The position numbers and the translations under genes were made by a program. Below the pieces are notes generated by a model. The model had not been told where the DNA came from. It did not search any database and saw only the letters and a list, made by a program, of their open reading frames with translations. A DNA stretch of 51,463 nucleotides from Lentisphaerae bacterium RIFOXYA12_64_32. GTDB lineage: Bacteria > Verrucomicrobiota > Lentisphaeria > Oligosphaerales > YB12-FULL-65-16. This document shows, piece after piece, positions 1 to 9,300 of this stretch. How positions within the stretch are numbered: position 1 is the first letter of the stretch; the number at the start of each line of letters is the position of its first letter. The DNA is taken from positions 1-51,463 of the forward strand of contig MHBL01000283.1 in assembly GCA_001803235.1 (NCBI GenBank), given 5' to 3'.

Positions 1-471
1 GTACGCGCGCATGGCGCCGCCGGAGAACCCGGCCAGGTACAGCCGCTGCACGTCGTGTGGGACCTTGGCCAGGACCTCGTCCATGACCTCCTTCTCCATT
101 GCCAAATCCTCGCGCGTGCTCTCCGTGTCGTTGCTCAGCCGGTCGCAGCCGACCAGGATCCACTGGACCTTCTCCGCGGAGCCCTTCAGCGCGTTCAGCA
201 TGCCCATGCCGTCGCCGCCCGGACTGAACGCAACGAGCAGCGGAAGATCGTTCTTGCCGGTGTACGACGTCGGGAAGTAGACGTGGTACGGAATGCCGGC
301 CTTGCCCGCCGTGGTCCGGTCCACCACCGTCCCGGCCGCGGCGGCGCCGAACTCCGGCTGCGGCACCTCGCCGCCGGCTTCGACGGCTTTCCCGCCGCGC
401 TCGGCCGCACGGCCCACGCACCAGGCCGCGAGAATGGCGATCAAGAGGATTCTGTGAACGAAACTTGACAT
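1..471 (-). CDS. Secreted alpha/beta-hydrolase, C-terminus cut by window edge
   Basis: The N-terminal 157 residues are present. The protein starts with a short basic stretch and hydrophobic core (MSSFVHRILLIAILAAWCV), which looks like a Sec signal peptide. The body then reads like a polyhydroxybutyrate-depolymerase or dienelactone-hydrolase-type esterase: a beta strand LPLLVAFSPGGDG that would form the oxyanion region, and near the edge LYLAGFSGGAMRA, which contains the nucleophile elbow G-F-S-G-G. The catalytic Asp and His lie outside the window. The ATG at 471 was chosen because it begins the signal peptide. A TATAAT-type promoter lies about 140 bp upstream, so the gene is probably its own transcription unit. 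The substrate is unknown; an ester-linked polysaccharide decoration is plausible in this setting but is inference. Confidence 0.8.
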   Translation of the reverse strand, partial: MSSFVHRILLIAILAAWCVGRAAERGGKAVEAGGEVPQPEFGAAAAGTVVDRTTAGKAGIPYHVYFPTSYTGKNDLPLLVAFSPGGDGMGMLNALKGSAEKVQWILVGCDRLSNDTESTREDLAMEKEVMDEVLAKVPHDVQRLYLAGFSGGAMRAY

Positions 472-610
472 GGTGACGAACCTTTTTCCGGATATCCCCA
501 ACCCCACACCCCTGCCATGCGGGGTAATCACGCCGCCGCGACCGCCTGGCCGTGAAACCGGGAGGAACCCTTACCGCACAAACAGGGCCACCACAATCGC
601 CGTTAGGGCT

Positions 611-639
611 ATTATATCATAGCTCTTATAATACAGCTA
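611..639 (-). promoter_or_regulatory. Putative sigma70-type promoter for the alpha/beta-hydrolase gene
   Basis: On the minus strand TTAGCT is followed after 18 nt by a perfect TATAAT (616 to 611). It sits in an AT-rich patch that stands out in GC-rich surroundings. It points toward the gene starting at 471. It overlaps the end of the broken reading frame upstream. Confidence 0.45.
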
Positions 640-955
640 ATTGACTGCCAGTGGCTTCCACAAGTACGACCCCGCTCGACCCTAGGTAGCCGTCGACCGT
701 GTGCAGATTGTCCTTGTCCTGGTCCGAGAGCCGGCGTCGCGCGACGGACTTCGCACTTGGCTCAATCGACTGCTGGGCGGGCTTGGCTACCACGTCGGCT
801 GTCACGCCGGGCAGCGCCGCCTTGAGCGCCTGCAACGCCTCGGTGGCGTAGTGGCTGTACGTGGCGCATTCGGACTTCTCGAGCTTCAGCAGGACGCACT
901 CCCGTTCCGGGCTGGTGCGGTATGGCTCGCAGGCACGGACCAGCAACTTGTCGAG
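626..955 (-). pseudogene. C-terminal continuation of the HEAT-like protein beyond an in-frame TAG
   Basis: Directly after the TAG stop of the upstream minus-strand gene (956-958), the same reading frame stays open for 109 codons to a TAA at 626-628. The peptide begins LDKLLVRACEPYRTSPEREC and continues with plausible helices such as ATEALQALKAAL. There is no good Shine-Dalgarno or ATG at its start; only a TTG at 946 could initiate it. The simplest reading is one original protein of about 339 residues cut by a nonsense mutation. A sequencing error and a separate short gene are the alternatives. Confidence 0.5.
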
Positions 956-1645
956 CTACACGCGGTTGTCGTCGCTGCGTTCGTTCACGACGGCCGTCTG
1001 GAGGAACGCCAAGACCTCCGCACGCCGTGCCTGTCCCTCGGCGTCCGGGATCACGGTCTGTGGGTTGTCCGGCACAAACGGGTCCACGCCGACATAGAAC
1101 GCCAGAGTGTCATACAAGGCCATGTCTTCGTCGACATCGAAGGACCCGCGTTTCGCGGCCATCTCCCGCGCGAAGTCGAGCAGTCCTGGCCCGCCAATCA
1201 TCACGATGGCGCGAATGGCGGCGTTGCGGGGCGCGCCGCCGTACTGCTGGGCGGTGATCTTCTTCAACACTGGGAGACCACCAGGGAGCCGCAGCATCCC
1301 CAACGCGTAGATGGCTTCCGTCGCGAGGGTCCACTCGAGTTGGCTGCACGGGCGCTGCAGTGTCTGCTCCGCGATGCCGCCGAGCACGGTGCCGACCGTG
1401 TCGAGGGAGACACCGGTCCTTTCCGCGTAGCGCCTGAGCATGTCCGCGCTGCTGCGGTCGTCGCGATACTGCGCCAGGAGCAGTTCCTGTCTGACCGCGG
1501 CCACGTCCGGGGGCTCAGGCGCCGGGCCTGTCCGTGCGGCCGTACGCATCCGTACGCCGAGAGTGGCAAGCAACAACGCGATCACGGTCGCGACCAACGC
1601 GGCCAAACGAACGGTCGCCATTCTATTGCCGCTGACCCATCTCAT
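956..1645 (-). CDS. Small membrane-anchored HEAT-like protein, probably truncated by TAG
   Basis: The product has 229 residues. The start at ATG 1645 has GGAAAG about 9 nt upstream, and the first coding segment is a single hydrophobic span (about residues 12-30, LAALVATVIALLLATLGV). A module PAPEPPDVAAVRQELLL...QYRDDRSS follows, nearly repeated in the 1081-residue protein of the same series. The rest is helical with HEAT-like pairs (ATEAIYALGMLRLPGGLPVL and RNAAIRAIVMIGGPGLLDFA). The gene ends at an amber codon after which the frame continues for 109 codons. It is the last gene of the leftward series that begins at the ECF sigma factor. Its function is unknown; HEAT-type repeats usually bind proteins. 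Confidence 0.7.
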   Translation of the reverse strand: MRWVSGNRMATVRLAALVATVIALLLATLGVRMRTAARTGPAPEPPDVAAVRQELLLAQYRDDRSSADMLRRYAERTGVSLDTVGTVLGGIAEQTLQRPCSQLEWTLATEAIYALGMLRLPGGLPVLKKITAQQYGGAPRNAAIRAIVMIGGPGLLDFAREMAAKRGSFDVDEDMALYDTLAFYVGVDPFVPDNPQTVIPDAEGQARRAEVLAFLQTAVVNERSDDNRV

Positions 1646-1796
1646 GCTGATTCGCTTTCCCTGCGCTACTGGGTCGGGAACATCGGGACCGGACCATCTG
1701 CGTCCTGGTTGGACAATATGCGCCACCTCTGCCACGAAGTACCCAACTCCCCATGTTCCCTCGCCGCGCGGATGGTGCTCAACGCCACAAGGACGC

Positions 1797-2984
1797 TCAA
1801 TCATGAGGCACAGGCGGCTCTTCAGGCCACAGAGTGCCCGTCCCTTGGACCTCTCTCCGCTGCAGTATTGCGCGCTCGACGGCCTCGGCCTCGTCCAGTT
1901 GTTGCCGCAACTTCTGCGCCTCCTCCGCACGCTCGGCCTTCTGCGCTTCCCGAAGCTTGCTCTGAAGTCCCAGAATCTCATCGGAAGCGTGTCTCATCTC
2001 CTCGGCCGGATCGTCTCGGCTTCGGTCGGCACCGGTACCGGCAAACCCGTCGGCAGGGCGATCCTGAGAACGGCCATCGGGCGCCGGGGCGCTGTCAAAC
2101 TGTTGTTGGAGTTGGGTCTCTCCCCGGCCAGTCAGGTCCGCACGCAGGCTATGCGGCAATGTCTTACGCGCAATCGCAGCGGGGCCCGAATCTATATGCA
2201 GTCTGTCGGCATCCAACGCCTCCCCGTCGCCCAGCAGTCTCCCGTCGCCGTCCCTGTCGCTGCCGACGGTGGTCCTGAAAGCACGGTTCACGGCGGTGTT
2301 CAGAGTCACAACGGCTGGCCCCGCGCTGAAATCGCCTTGCGTCGGTCGGGCACCAACGCCGTCGACTCGCCAGCGCAGGTACTTGCTCACAGGTCTCGAG
2401 TGCGGCTTGAAGAGCGCCGTGATCCTGATCTGCGTAGGGCGGTCTGGGTAGTCGGCTACGAAGTGATCGATCCCGCCCGGATTGGCTGCCTGATTGGTCG
2501 GATGGGCGTTGTCCTCGGTAATCAGCGAAATGAGCTTCACCAGCCACACGGTCATTTTATGCGTGACCTCGCCCGGCTGCAGAGCGCCGTCACCATTCCC
2601 GTCGGCGCCGACTTTAACCTTGAACTCGCGCGTTGCGGCCGGGGTCAGCAGCACCGCAGGATCGCCTGCGCCGAAGTTTCCGTGCGGCGGACCGGCGCTG
2701 CCGTCGTTCAGTTCCCAGAGCACCTGCGCAGGCGTGCCGGCAGGCGCGGGGCCGGGCGCGAGGTCCACGTGCAGCTTGATAGTAGCGTTCGCCTGCGCCG
2801 TCTCACTGATGCACAGATCGGTATCCGAGGGGTCGCTGGCAGTCGCGCTCGGCGCCAGCGCGTCGGTCACCGTAAGTCTGGCAACCTGGGGAACGGTCAC
2901 TGCAAACCGGGCCGAGATTGCCGGAAGCAGGCAGGCAAGGGCCAGGCAGAAGAGAACGGGAACACGTTTGAGGCGATTGAGCAT
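1797..2984 (-). CDS. Secreted protein with duplicated calcium-loop domain and coiled-coil tail
   Basis: The product has 395 residues. I chose the ATG at 2984 because it opens a clean signal peptide (MLNRLKRVPVLFCLALACL) with GGAG upstream; an ATG at 3005 would add seven residues. The middle holds two copies of a domain of about 50 residues, each ending in an aspartate-rich loop: GADGNGDGALQPGE and GSDRDGDGRLLGDGE. These resemble EF-hand or dockerin calcium loops, though they are about 100 residues apart. The last ~80 residues are charged and helical (LQSKLREAQKAERAEEAQKL), probably a coiled coil. The protein ends in EEPPVPHD, almost the same tail as the neighbouring 1081-residue protein. I do not recognise a named family. 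Export and calcium binding are inferred. Confidence 0.75.
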   Translation of the reverse strand: MLNRLKRVPVLFCLALACLLPAISARFAVTVPQVARLTVTDALAPSATASDPSDTDLCISETAQANATIKLHVDLAPGPAPAGTPAQVLWELNDGSAGPPHGNFGAGDPAVLLTPAATREFKVKVGADGNGDGALQPGEVTHKMTVWLVKLISLITEDNAHPTNQAANPGGIDHFVADYPDRPTQIRITALFKPHSRPVSKYLRWRVDGVGARPTQGDFSAGPAVVTLNTAVNRAFRTTVGSDRDGDGRLLGDGEALDADRLHIDSGPAAIARKTLPHSLRADLTGRGETQLQQQFDSAPAPDGRSQDRPADGFAGTGADRSRDDPAEEMRHASDEILGLQSKLREAQKAERAEEAQKLRQQLDEAEAVERAILQRREVQGTGTLWPEEPPVPHD

Positions 2985-3075
2985 GATCTGTCCGTCTCCG
3001 GTCATCGTGGTCCAGTCAACCCGTCACGCTGTGCTCGGAACACTTGGGGCCCGCCTCGGTACAACTGGAGTTGCC

Positions 3076-3092
3076 GGCGCCCACCGGGCGCC
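3076..3092. other. Perfect 7 bp hairpin between two operon genes
   Basis: GGCGCCC-ACC-GGGCGCC lies just downstream of the TAG stop of the 1081-residue protein and about 90 bp before the next start. No T-run follows on the minus strand, so it is more likely an mRNA-processing or stability element than a terminator. Confidence 0.4.
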
Positions 3093-3102
3093 AGGGCGCC
3101 GT

Positions 3103-6100
3103 CTAGTCATCAGGCACAGGCGGCTCCTCCGGGGCTTCGAGCAGTTCAGCCTTAGTGACCTTAACCAACACTGCGTGTGTGTCGGTGGTCCCCCAACCCG
3201 CCAACCAGAACGTATCGCCACAGAGCACAGCCTGATGCACAGTCTCGAGAGCCAGCCCCGACTTCGGTCCCCACATACGGAACCGTCCGCTTTTGCGGTC
3301 GAAATGGAACGCCACCGCGACGCACCGGGAGCTCGCCGACTTCCCGAAGAGCCAAAGGCACTCACCATCTTCGATCAGCGTGACATACTCGAGACGCGGC
3401 CGGCCGCCGGAAGAGGACCAGCAACCACTCAGCGCTTCGTCGAGCTTGGTGAACGGCGTGTCGTTCCGGATGATTACGGGGGCCTGCGCTTCCTTGATGC
3501 CATAGACCGTGTCGCGGCCAGCAAATAGGGTCATGTACCCCTCAGTGTACAGATGCGACCACGTGGCGGTCTGGCGGTCGAGACTGTGGAGCCCGGCCCT
3601 GGATCCTACCAGCATCCTCGATTCCTGGACCAGAATGCTGATGGCGGTCATGTCAGGAGCACCATCCTGCTCGAAGGTACGCACGGCGCCGCCGGCGTCA
3701 ATGTGGACCAACCCACCGGGGCCGTAGGGACAGCCGACGCCCAGGTACGCACCTTTGTCATGGGCCGTCACGCAGCACACGCGGTTGTCGGGAAGCCCCG
3801 CTTGGGTGTCCCAATGGCGCCACTCTCCGGTGGCAACGTCGCGTCGCCACACGCCGTGCTCAGTGGCAATCCAGAGATAGGTGCCGTCGCTATCGAGATC
3901 CCAGGCGCTGCAGAACCGGTTGTCGACGTCCTCCCAAGACTCGGTTTCCGGCCGAAACCGAACCAGGGGTGCGCCCCCGCCTCCTGCCACGCCTACGAGA
4001 ACCCAGATGTCATCGCCAACCATGCAGAGCGCTGATCTGCCGAACAAGCGACCTTTGTAAGAGCGGCCAAGTGCGCGTGGCGGCGCGGCTGCGGTGTCGC
4101 CTTGACGGCGGAGCTGGTCGAGGCGGTCTCTAACCTGCCTGCACCCTGCAGGGAACCACTCCTTGAACTGCTGGTAAACCGCAATCGCCTTCCCGCCGTT
4201 GCCGCTGAGTACATGAAGCTCGCCCAAGGCAAGGCAGACTCCCGCGTCTGCGGCATAGGCCTTGCGCAGTCCCGGCCCGAGTGCAGTGATCAGTGAGATG
4301 CCCCGCTCCGGTTGTCCCATGTCGCCATAGCACAGTGCGGCATCTGCCCGCGCCAAATACTCGTGCCACTTGAACCAATTGTCCGTCTGTTGGACACACA
4401 GTCCCACGGCAGCGGTCAGGACTTCGGCGCCCTTGGCAGGTTCCTTGGCCTGGCGATAGAGCTGTCCGAGCCACCGCTGTCCGGTGACGCGCAGGTACGG
4501 CGATGCGGACTCCGACCACCGGCTCAGGACCGCGACGGCAGCATCGAGTCCGGCCGGGGTCTCCCGGCACAAGTCGAGCAAGGCTTGGGCCACGTACTCC
4601 ATCTCGTCGGCGTGATCCCGGTGCCACCTCGGGCTCTTGTCGAGCGGGAGCGGGGCGGCGGCCACCAGACAGGCCATTGCCTTGTCCTCGTCCTTGAGTT
4701 CCAAGTATGCCCGGTGGGCCTCCCACAGGCTGCGCATGTCGCCCAGGCGGACATACGCTTCGGCAGAAAGGCGTTTGTACTCCGCATTCTGTCCCTCCTG
4801 GTGATAGGCATCGGCATAGACTTTTGGGATGAGGGAATGGGCGAACTTGCCCAACTCTGAGTCCGGAGCCGTCCCGGCGACATGCTCCAGCAACTGGATC
4901 GATCTGCCCAACCGCCACAACTCCGGCACCCGGATGGCGTAGCACGCGCCGAGCAGCGCCGTGGCCTTCAGGTCGTCGGGGCGCAGGAACAGGACACATT
5001 CCAGGCGGCTGGCAACTTTGAGCGCCTGATACAGACGTGGGGCCTTGGGATCGAGTAATGTTTCTTCTTCCGGCCACACCAAAGGTCGTCCGCCATCGGC
5101 TGCTGCAACTACTTGGACCGCGTCACTGAGATCCCACACTCGCACGGCGTCCGCATAGACCAATGTCATCAGTGCGTCCGCTTCGCTGCCGTTGCCCGGC
5201 ACCGCTTCGCGGTCCGACGCGCCGCCCAACAGTCTTTGCACGACATTGACTGCGAGCCTGGCGCACAACCGATCGATCTCCGCAATCCGCCCGACTCTGT
5301 CTTGGCTGACCACCGTCTCGCCGTCGGACATCCGCGTAACCGCCAGGCGCACAGAAACCCAGAGTTCGTCGGTTCTCGGATCTTCCTTGAAGTGCCCGCT
5401 GACCAAGTAACTTGTCTCCCGCGAGGGCAGTCCTGCCGGTAGGTCGCGCGGGTCGATGAACCCGGACCTGATCCACTGAAGTTCGTCCAGGAGTCCCTGC
5501 ATGTTCGTACGCTGCAGTACCCGGCAGTTGCCCTGCTGGCAGATGGCTCGGGTGAGCAGGTCACACAGTCCGCATTCGAGGGCAGCCAGCCGCGTGAACC
5601 GACTGCGGTTCTCGAACGGGGTGACGGCCAGAGTGACCGATGCCGGGCCCCCTTTGCCGGTCGCCACCTTTGCGACCTCCCTGGCCCACTCGGCGGCAAG
5701 CTCAGGCACTGCGGCGGGATCAAGCCGCCCCGTGGCAATCCCGCGCACTGTGCCGGTGAGCGATTCGACGATCCGCAACCCCACGAAAGCTGTCTTGCCA
5801 GTCGCGGTTTGGGCCGTTCCCCAGACCAGGAAATCTGCGTGAAGCATCTGCCCCAGGCGTATGCGCTGCGCGGGATCGCGCACCAGCGTCAAACTCAACT
5901 CGTGCTCGCGCAACACACGGGCGACCTCAGTCCGGTCGACGAGGGGTACTTTGCCCATTTCCAGAAGACACATCTCCGTCATCCGCAGGAGCGTGTCCGC
6001 GGTTTGTTGTTCGTCAGATGGGACAGCGCCGTAGTCCACCATTCCCAGCACTGCCACACGAGGAACGTGAACGTCCGAGTCGGGCCTCGGCTGGCCCTTC

Positions 6101-6348
6101 TCGACGCGCTGGCGCGAGGGCAACGCGACAGGGGTGGATGTCCTTGGCGTACTGCTCCGGTCCCCGCGGTACTGCGCCCGCAGCAGGAGAACGTCCCTCG
6201 CCGCAGCCACGTTCGCGGGCTCGGGTGCCGGTTGCGCCTGGGCCTCGTGGAACCGGAGAAGCGTCCCGCCCCTGATGGCTGCGGCCAAGGCGAAAGCGCC
6301 GCAGAGCAACCAGACTCGCACGGTGTGACGTTTGACGTCCGTTGTCAC
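3103..6348 (-). CDS. Exported CsgG-like / TPR / beta-propeller protein
   Basis: The product has 1081 residues and starts at a GTG (6348) whose GTGA overlaps the TGA stop of the preceding gene, so translation is probably coupled. Residues ~10-30 form a signal anchor. Residues ~40-66 (PAPEPANVAAARDVLLL) repeat a module of the HEAT-like protein. Residues ~90-385 hold two CsgG/FlgO-like alpha/beta domains, with VPLVDRTEVARVLREHELSL and later VTLAVTPFENRSRF. A helical TPR-like region spans about 450-740. The C-terminal third is a beta-propeller resembling the repeats of hybrid two-component sensors (LWIATEHGVWRRDVATGEW). The protein ends in EEPPVPDD. Exposure to the periplasm or outer membrane is inferred. 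A scaffold or sensor role is plausible, but no enzyme signature is visible. Confidence 0.8.
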   Translation of the reverse strand: MTTDVKRHTVRVWLLCGAFALAAAIRGGTLLRFHEAQAQPAPEPANVAAARDVLLLRAQYRGDRSSTPRTSTPVALPSRQRVEKGQPRPDSDVHVPRVAVLGMVDYGAVPSDEQQTADTLLRMTEMCLLEMGKVPLVDRTEVARVLREHELSLTLVRDPAQRIRLGQMLHADFLVWGTAQTATGKTAFVGLRIVESLTGTVRGIATGRLDPAAVPELAAEWAREVAKVATGKGGPASVTLAVTPFENRSRFTRLAALECGLCDLLTRAICQQGNCRVLQRTNMQGLLDELQWIRSGFIDPRDLPAGLPSRETSYLVSGHFKEDPRTDELWVSVRLAVTRMSDGETVVSQDRVGRIAEIDRLCARLAVNVVQRLLGGASDREAVPGNGSEADALMTLVYADAVRVWDLSDAVQVVAAADGGRPLVWPEEETLLDPKAPRLYQALKVASRLECVLFLRPDDLKATALLGACYAIRVPELWRLGRSIQLLEHVAGTAPDSELGKFAHSLIPKVYADAYHQEGQNAEYKRLSAEAYVRLGDMRSLWEAHRAYLELKDEDKAMACLVAAAPLPLDKSPRWHRDHADEMEYVAQALLDLCRETPAGLDAAVAVLSRWSESASPYLRVTGQRWLGQLYRQAKEPAKGAEVLTAAVGLCVQQTDNWFKWHEYLARADAALCYGDMGQPERGISLITALGPGLRKAYAADAGVCLALGELHVLSGNGGKAIAVYQQFKEWFPAGCRQVRDRLDQLRRQGDTAAAPPRALGRSYKGRLFGRSALCMVGDDIWVLVGVAGGGGAPLVRFRPETESWEDVDNRFCSAWDLDSDGTYLWIATEHGVWRRDVATGEWRHWDTQAGLPDNRVCCVTAHDKGAYLGVGCPYGPGGLVHIDAGGAVRTFEQDGAPDMTAISILVQESRMLVGSRAGLHSLDRQTATWSHLYTEGYMTLFAGRDTVYGIKEAQAPVIIRNDTPFTKLDEALSGCWSSSGGRPRLEYVTLIEDGECLWLFGKSASSRCVAVAFHFDRKSGRFRMWGPKSGLALETVHQAVLCGDTFWLAGWGTTDTHAVLVKVTKAELLEAPEEPPVPDD

Positions 6349-9300
6349 GGCTTGTCCTTCGCGGCTTGGCCCTGAGCCGCCAACGAGTCACGGCACGCGC
6401 GACGGAGCCAATCCAGGAGTTGCGCTTCGGGGCCCTTGGCGACATCTTCGGGGAGTTTGGCGGCGTAGTACCTGCGCAGGCAGGACAGGGTGTTGGCCTG
6501 GACTCGCGGGTTGGGATGGTCCAGGAGTTCGAGGAGTGTTGGCATGGTTTTCGGAGTGACGTCTGGGAATCGATCGATGTACCGAGAGATGTCCTCTACC
6601 CCTTGCTGTTTCGCGGCGGCCAGGAGCAGTGCGGGCAAGGCGTCGTGCGCCATGCCCCGGTTGCGGGTGAGGAATGCCGCGGTTACGAGGGGCCCATGGG
6701 GCAGTGTCAGCACGGGGAAGAACGGGGCCACGTCGAGGGTGTCCCGAACGGGCAGGACAGACAGGGCGCCGACCATCTGCCATCCAGAGAAGTCGCGCCA
6801 GATGCTCTCTCCTGCGCGAGGGAACGTTGGATCGCAGCAGCACACGCGGTAGGCGTACGGCAGGAGTTCCTCGCCGATGGCCTTCAGTGCCGTTGCGTTC
6901 GCCGTCATCCAGGGCTGTTCCCACACGCGCGACAGGTACACCGGTACGGCTATACGTCGGGGGAAAGGCAGATCCGGCAGCACGACGGTGCGGAAGTAGC
7001 GCATCGCGCTCTGCGCCGCGCCGTACGTGCGGAACTGCTCCAGGCGGTGCAGGGCAAGCGCATGCAGGTTCCAGATGCCCGGTTGGACGCAACCCGGGTA
7101 CGCGGTGTCCTTGTCTGTCGTCGCGACGATGACGTCCTTGATCAGGTCCGTTGCGGGAAGGATGTCGCCTTCCAGGAACATGGCCTTGGATGCCTCGAAC
7201 TTCAGGGCGAGCTCGCAGGCGGGAGTGACGGGGACTGCACTCTTCGCCGCGGGGTTGTCGCTGAAGCTCCGGTAAAGGTGCAGGGCTTCGGCCGGCTGAT
7301 CCACCTCCAGCAGATGCCTGACGGTCGTCAGTACGAGCCGCGGGTAGAGCTCGGCGGCGTGGTGGCGGCGGAGGACATTCTCCGGCCCCGTGGCGCCGGG
7401 GAGCCTTGTCCAGGCGTCGTCAGCCATCAATTGCGTGAAGGGCTGCAGGCTGTCGCGCAGGAACGGCGCGATCCGGCTCTGGCGCCCGGTGAAGTAGAGG
7501 ACTTCGCACGTGCGCATGATGGCGTCGAACCGCTCCCAGGGCAAGTGCGATTGGCCTTGCTCCTTGAGCAACGGCTCCGCGTCGGCGAAGCGCCCGCAGT
7601 GCATGAGCAGGTTGCAGCGTTCGTCCGGCTGGAGCGGCAGCGCCAGCAGAGCGGTCTCGAGCCGCTCGAAGCGTGCCACGGCGGCCTGATCCGGCAGGCG
7701 CGGATAGAGCCAGGCCAACTGGCGATTCACCCGGTCCGGGAGGGGGGCGTTGGGCCGGAACTCGCGGGAGAATTGCTCCAGCGACTGGAAATGGTGCCCG
7801 ACCGCGGCAGGGCCGTCGGCCGCGAGCGCTCGCTCATACAGGTTCTGCGAGTCACCATTCGGCGCCGTGACACGCCCGGAACGCCGGTCGAGGATGTCGC
7901 GGTGCAATTGATCGAGGACCGGGCAGATATCGTTGACGCCCTGCAGCGACCTGCCACCCCCGACGTCCGGGTATGCCGGCATGTAGATGCATGAGAATGC
8001 GCTCTGGCGGTCGCCATAGAAGGGCCACACCATCTGCGTCGGCGGTACGGGGCTTGCCGCGGGATAGCGCTTCTCCACCCAAGGCTGGGCGGCAAGGACG
8101 GCTTTCTCGGCGTCCTCGACGCGCCCTATCTGGACAAGTTCTCTGGCCCGGAAACAGTGCAGGTTGATCCAGAACCGGTCCCGCGGGTACGCCCCGTACC
8201 ACTGGTCGGTCGGCATTTCGTCCGCGATCCGGCCGAACAGTGCGGCGGCCTCGGCGTGCTTCCCTTCATCCGCGCGTTTGTGGGCCAGCATGTAGCGAAC
8301 CAGGTGCGCCGGGAAGCTGCGGGGATACCGCTCCAGCAACTCGCCGAAGGCCGTCTCCATGGGTTCCTTCCCTGACGTCGTGACGGCGATGCGGTGTATC
8401 GTGCGCAGTTGGACCAGGATACTCATCAGCCAGAGCGGCGCATCGTCCCTCTCGGGTTTCAGCCGGACCACGCGAAGCGCGCGCTGCAGGAGCTGTTCGG
8501 TAACTGCGAGATCTATGTGGACGCTGCGGCTGTAGTCGGCCTGGAGCGGAAGAATGGCTTCAAGCCGGTCGGGAGTGACCAGGAACCGGTCAAACCGCAA
8601 CGCGAACCGATCCGCATCCGTGCCGGTTTCGAGGCTGACCTCGGACGAAGTCATCGCTTCCGTGACGGGCGCGGTTGGTTTCGGCGCGTGGTCTGCGTCA
8701 TTCCGGTTCAGTGCTTCGACGAGGAGCCGGGCGGCGGCGCGGCCACTGGCGCCAGCGAAATCCACGGGCGGGACGACTTGGCGACCATTGATCGCGTCCG
8801 CCAGATGAATGCGTCCTCCCGTTGCGGTTGCCGTCAGAACCACGGCATGATCAGGCAAGGCTTGTCGCCAGAACCCGGGGGGCAGGGCGTGGAATTCCCG
8901 CGTCAGGTCGAGGTCCTGTTCGCGCGCCACGGAGTCGAGGCTGTCCGGCCGGAAGACCGAGACGCCGATAGCCGACGCCAGTTCTGTCCGGAACTCGTCG
9001 AGGAACTCAGCGTGAACGTCACCGGTGGTGTAGACCAGCCACGTTCGCCCCGTCCGCGGGACTTCCGTGCCGGACAGGGCCGCGAGGAACTTCGCGGCCG
9101 TTGGGTTTCTGCCCACCTTACCGTCGAGCGACATGTCCCGCACTGCCACGGCCAGCTCGGGCAGTCCGAGTCGCTCATAGAGCCGTTGTTGCCACACCAC
9201 GGCCGCCAGGCACTGCTCGTCATTGGTCGCGGCCCGGCGCAGGTAGAACAGCGCGTACCCTGGCCGGCCTTGATGAAGGTGCTCCAGGCCGCGGTAGTAG

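Larger units (their letters stand above)
472..955. other. Gap between hydrolase and HEAT-like gene
   Basis: The right two-thirds (626-955) is the in-frame continuation beyond the amber stop of the HEAT-like gene, listed separately. The left third (472-610) contains only the presumed 5' leader of the hydrolase gene. I see no other gene, repeat or RNA here. Confidence 0.5.

Noticed and set aside
956..958. TAG read as a sense codon (amber recoding)
   Set aside because: Other clear genes end with TAG (for example at 24307, 39910 and 50971), so genome-wide reassignment does not fit.
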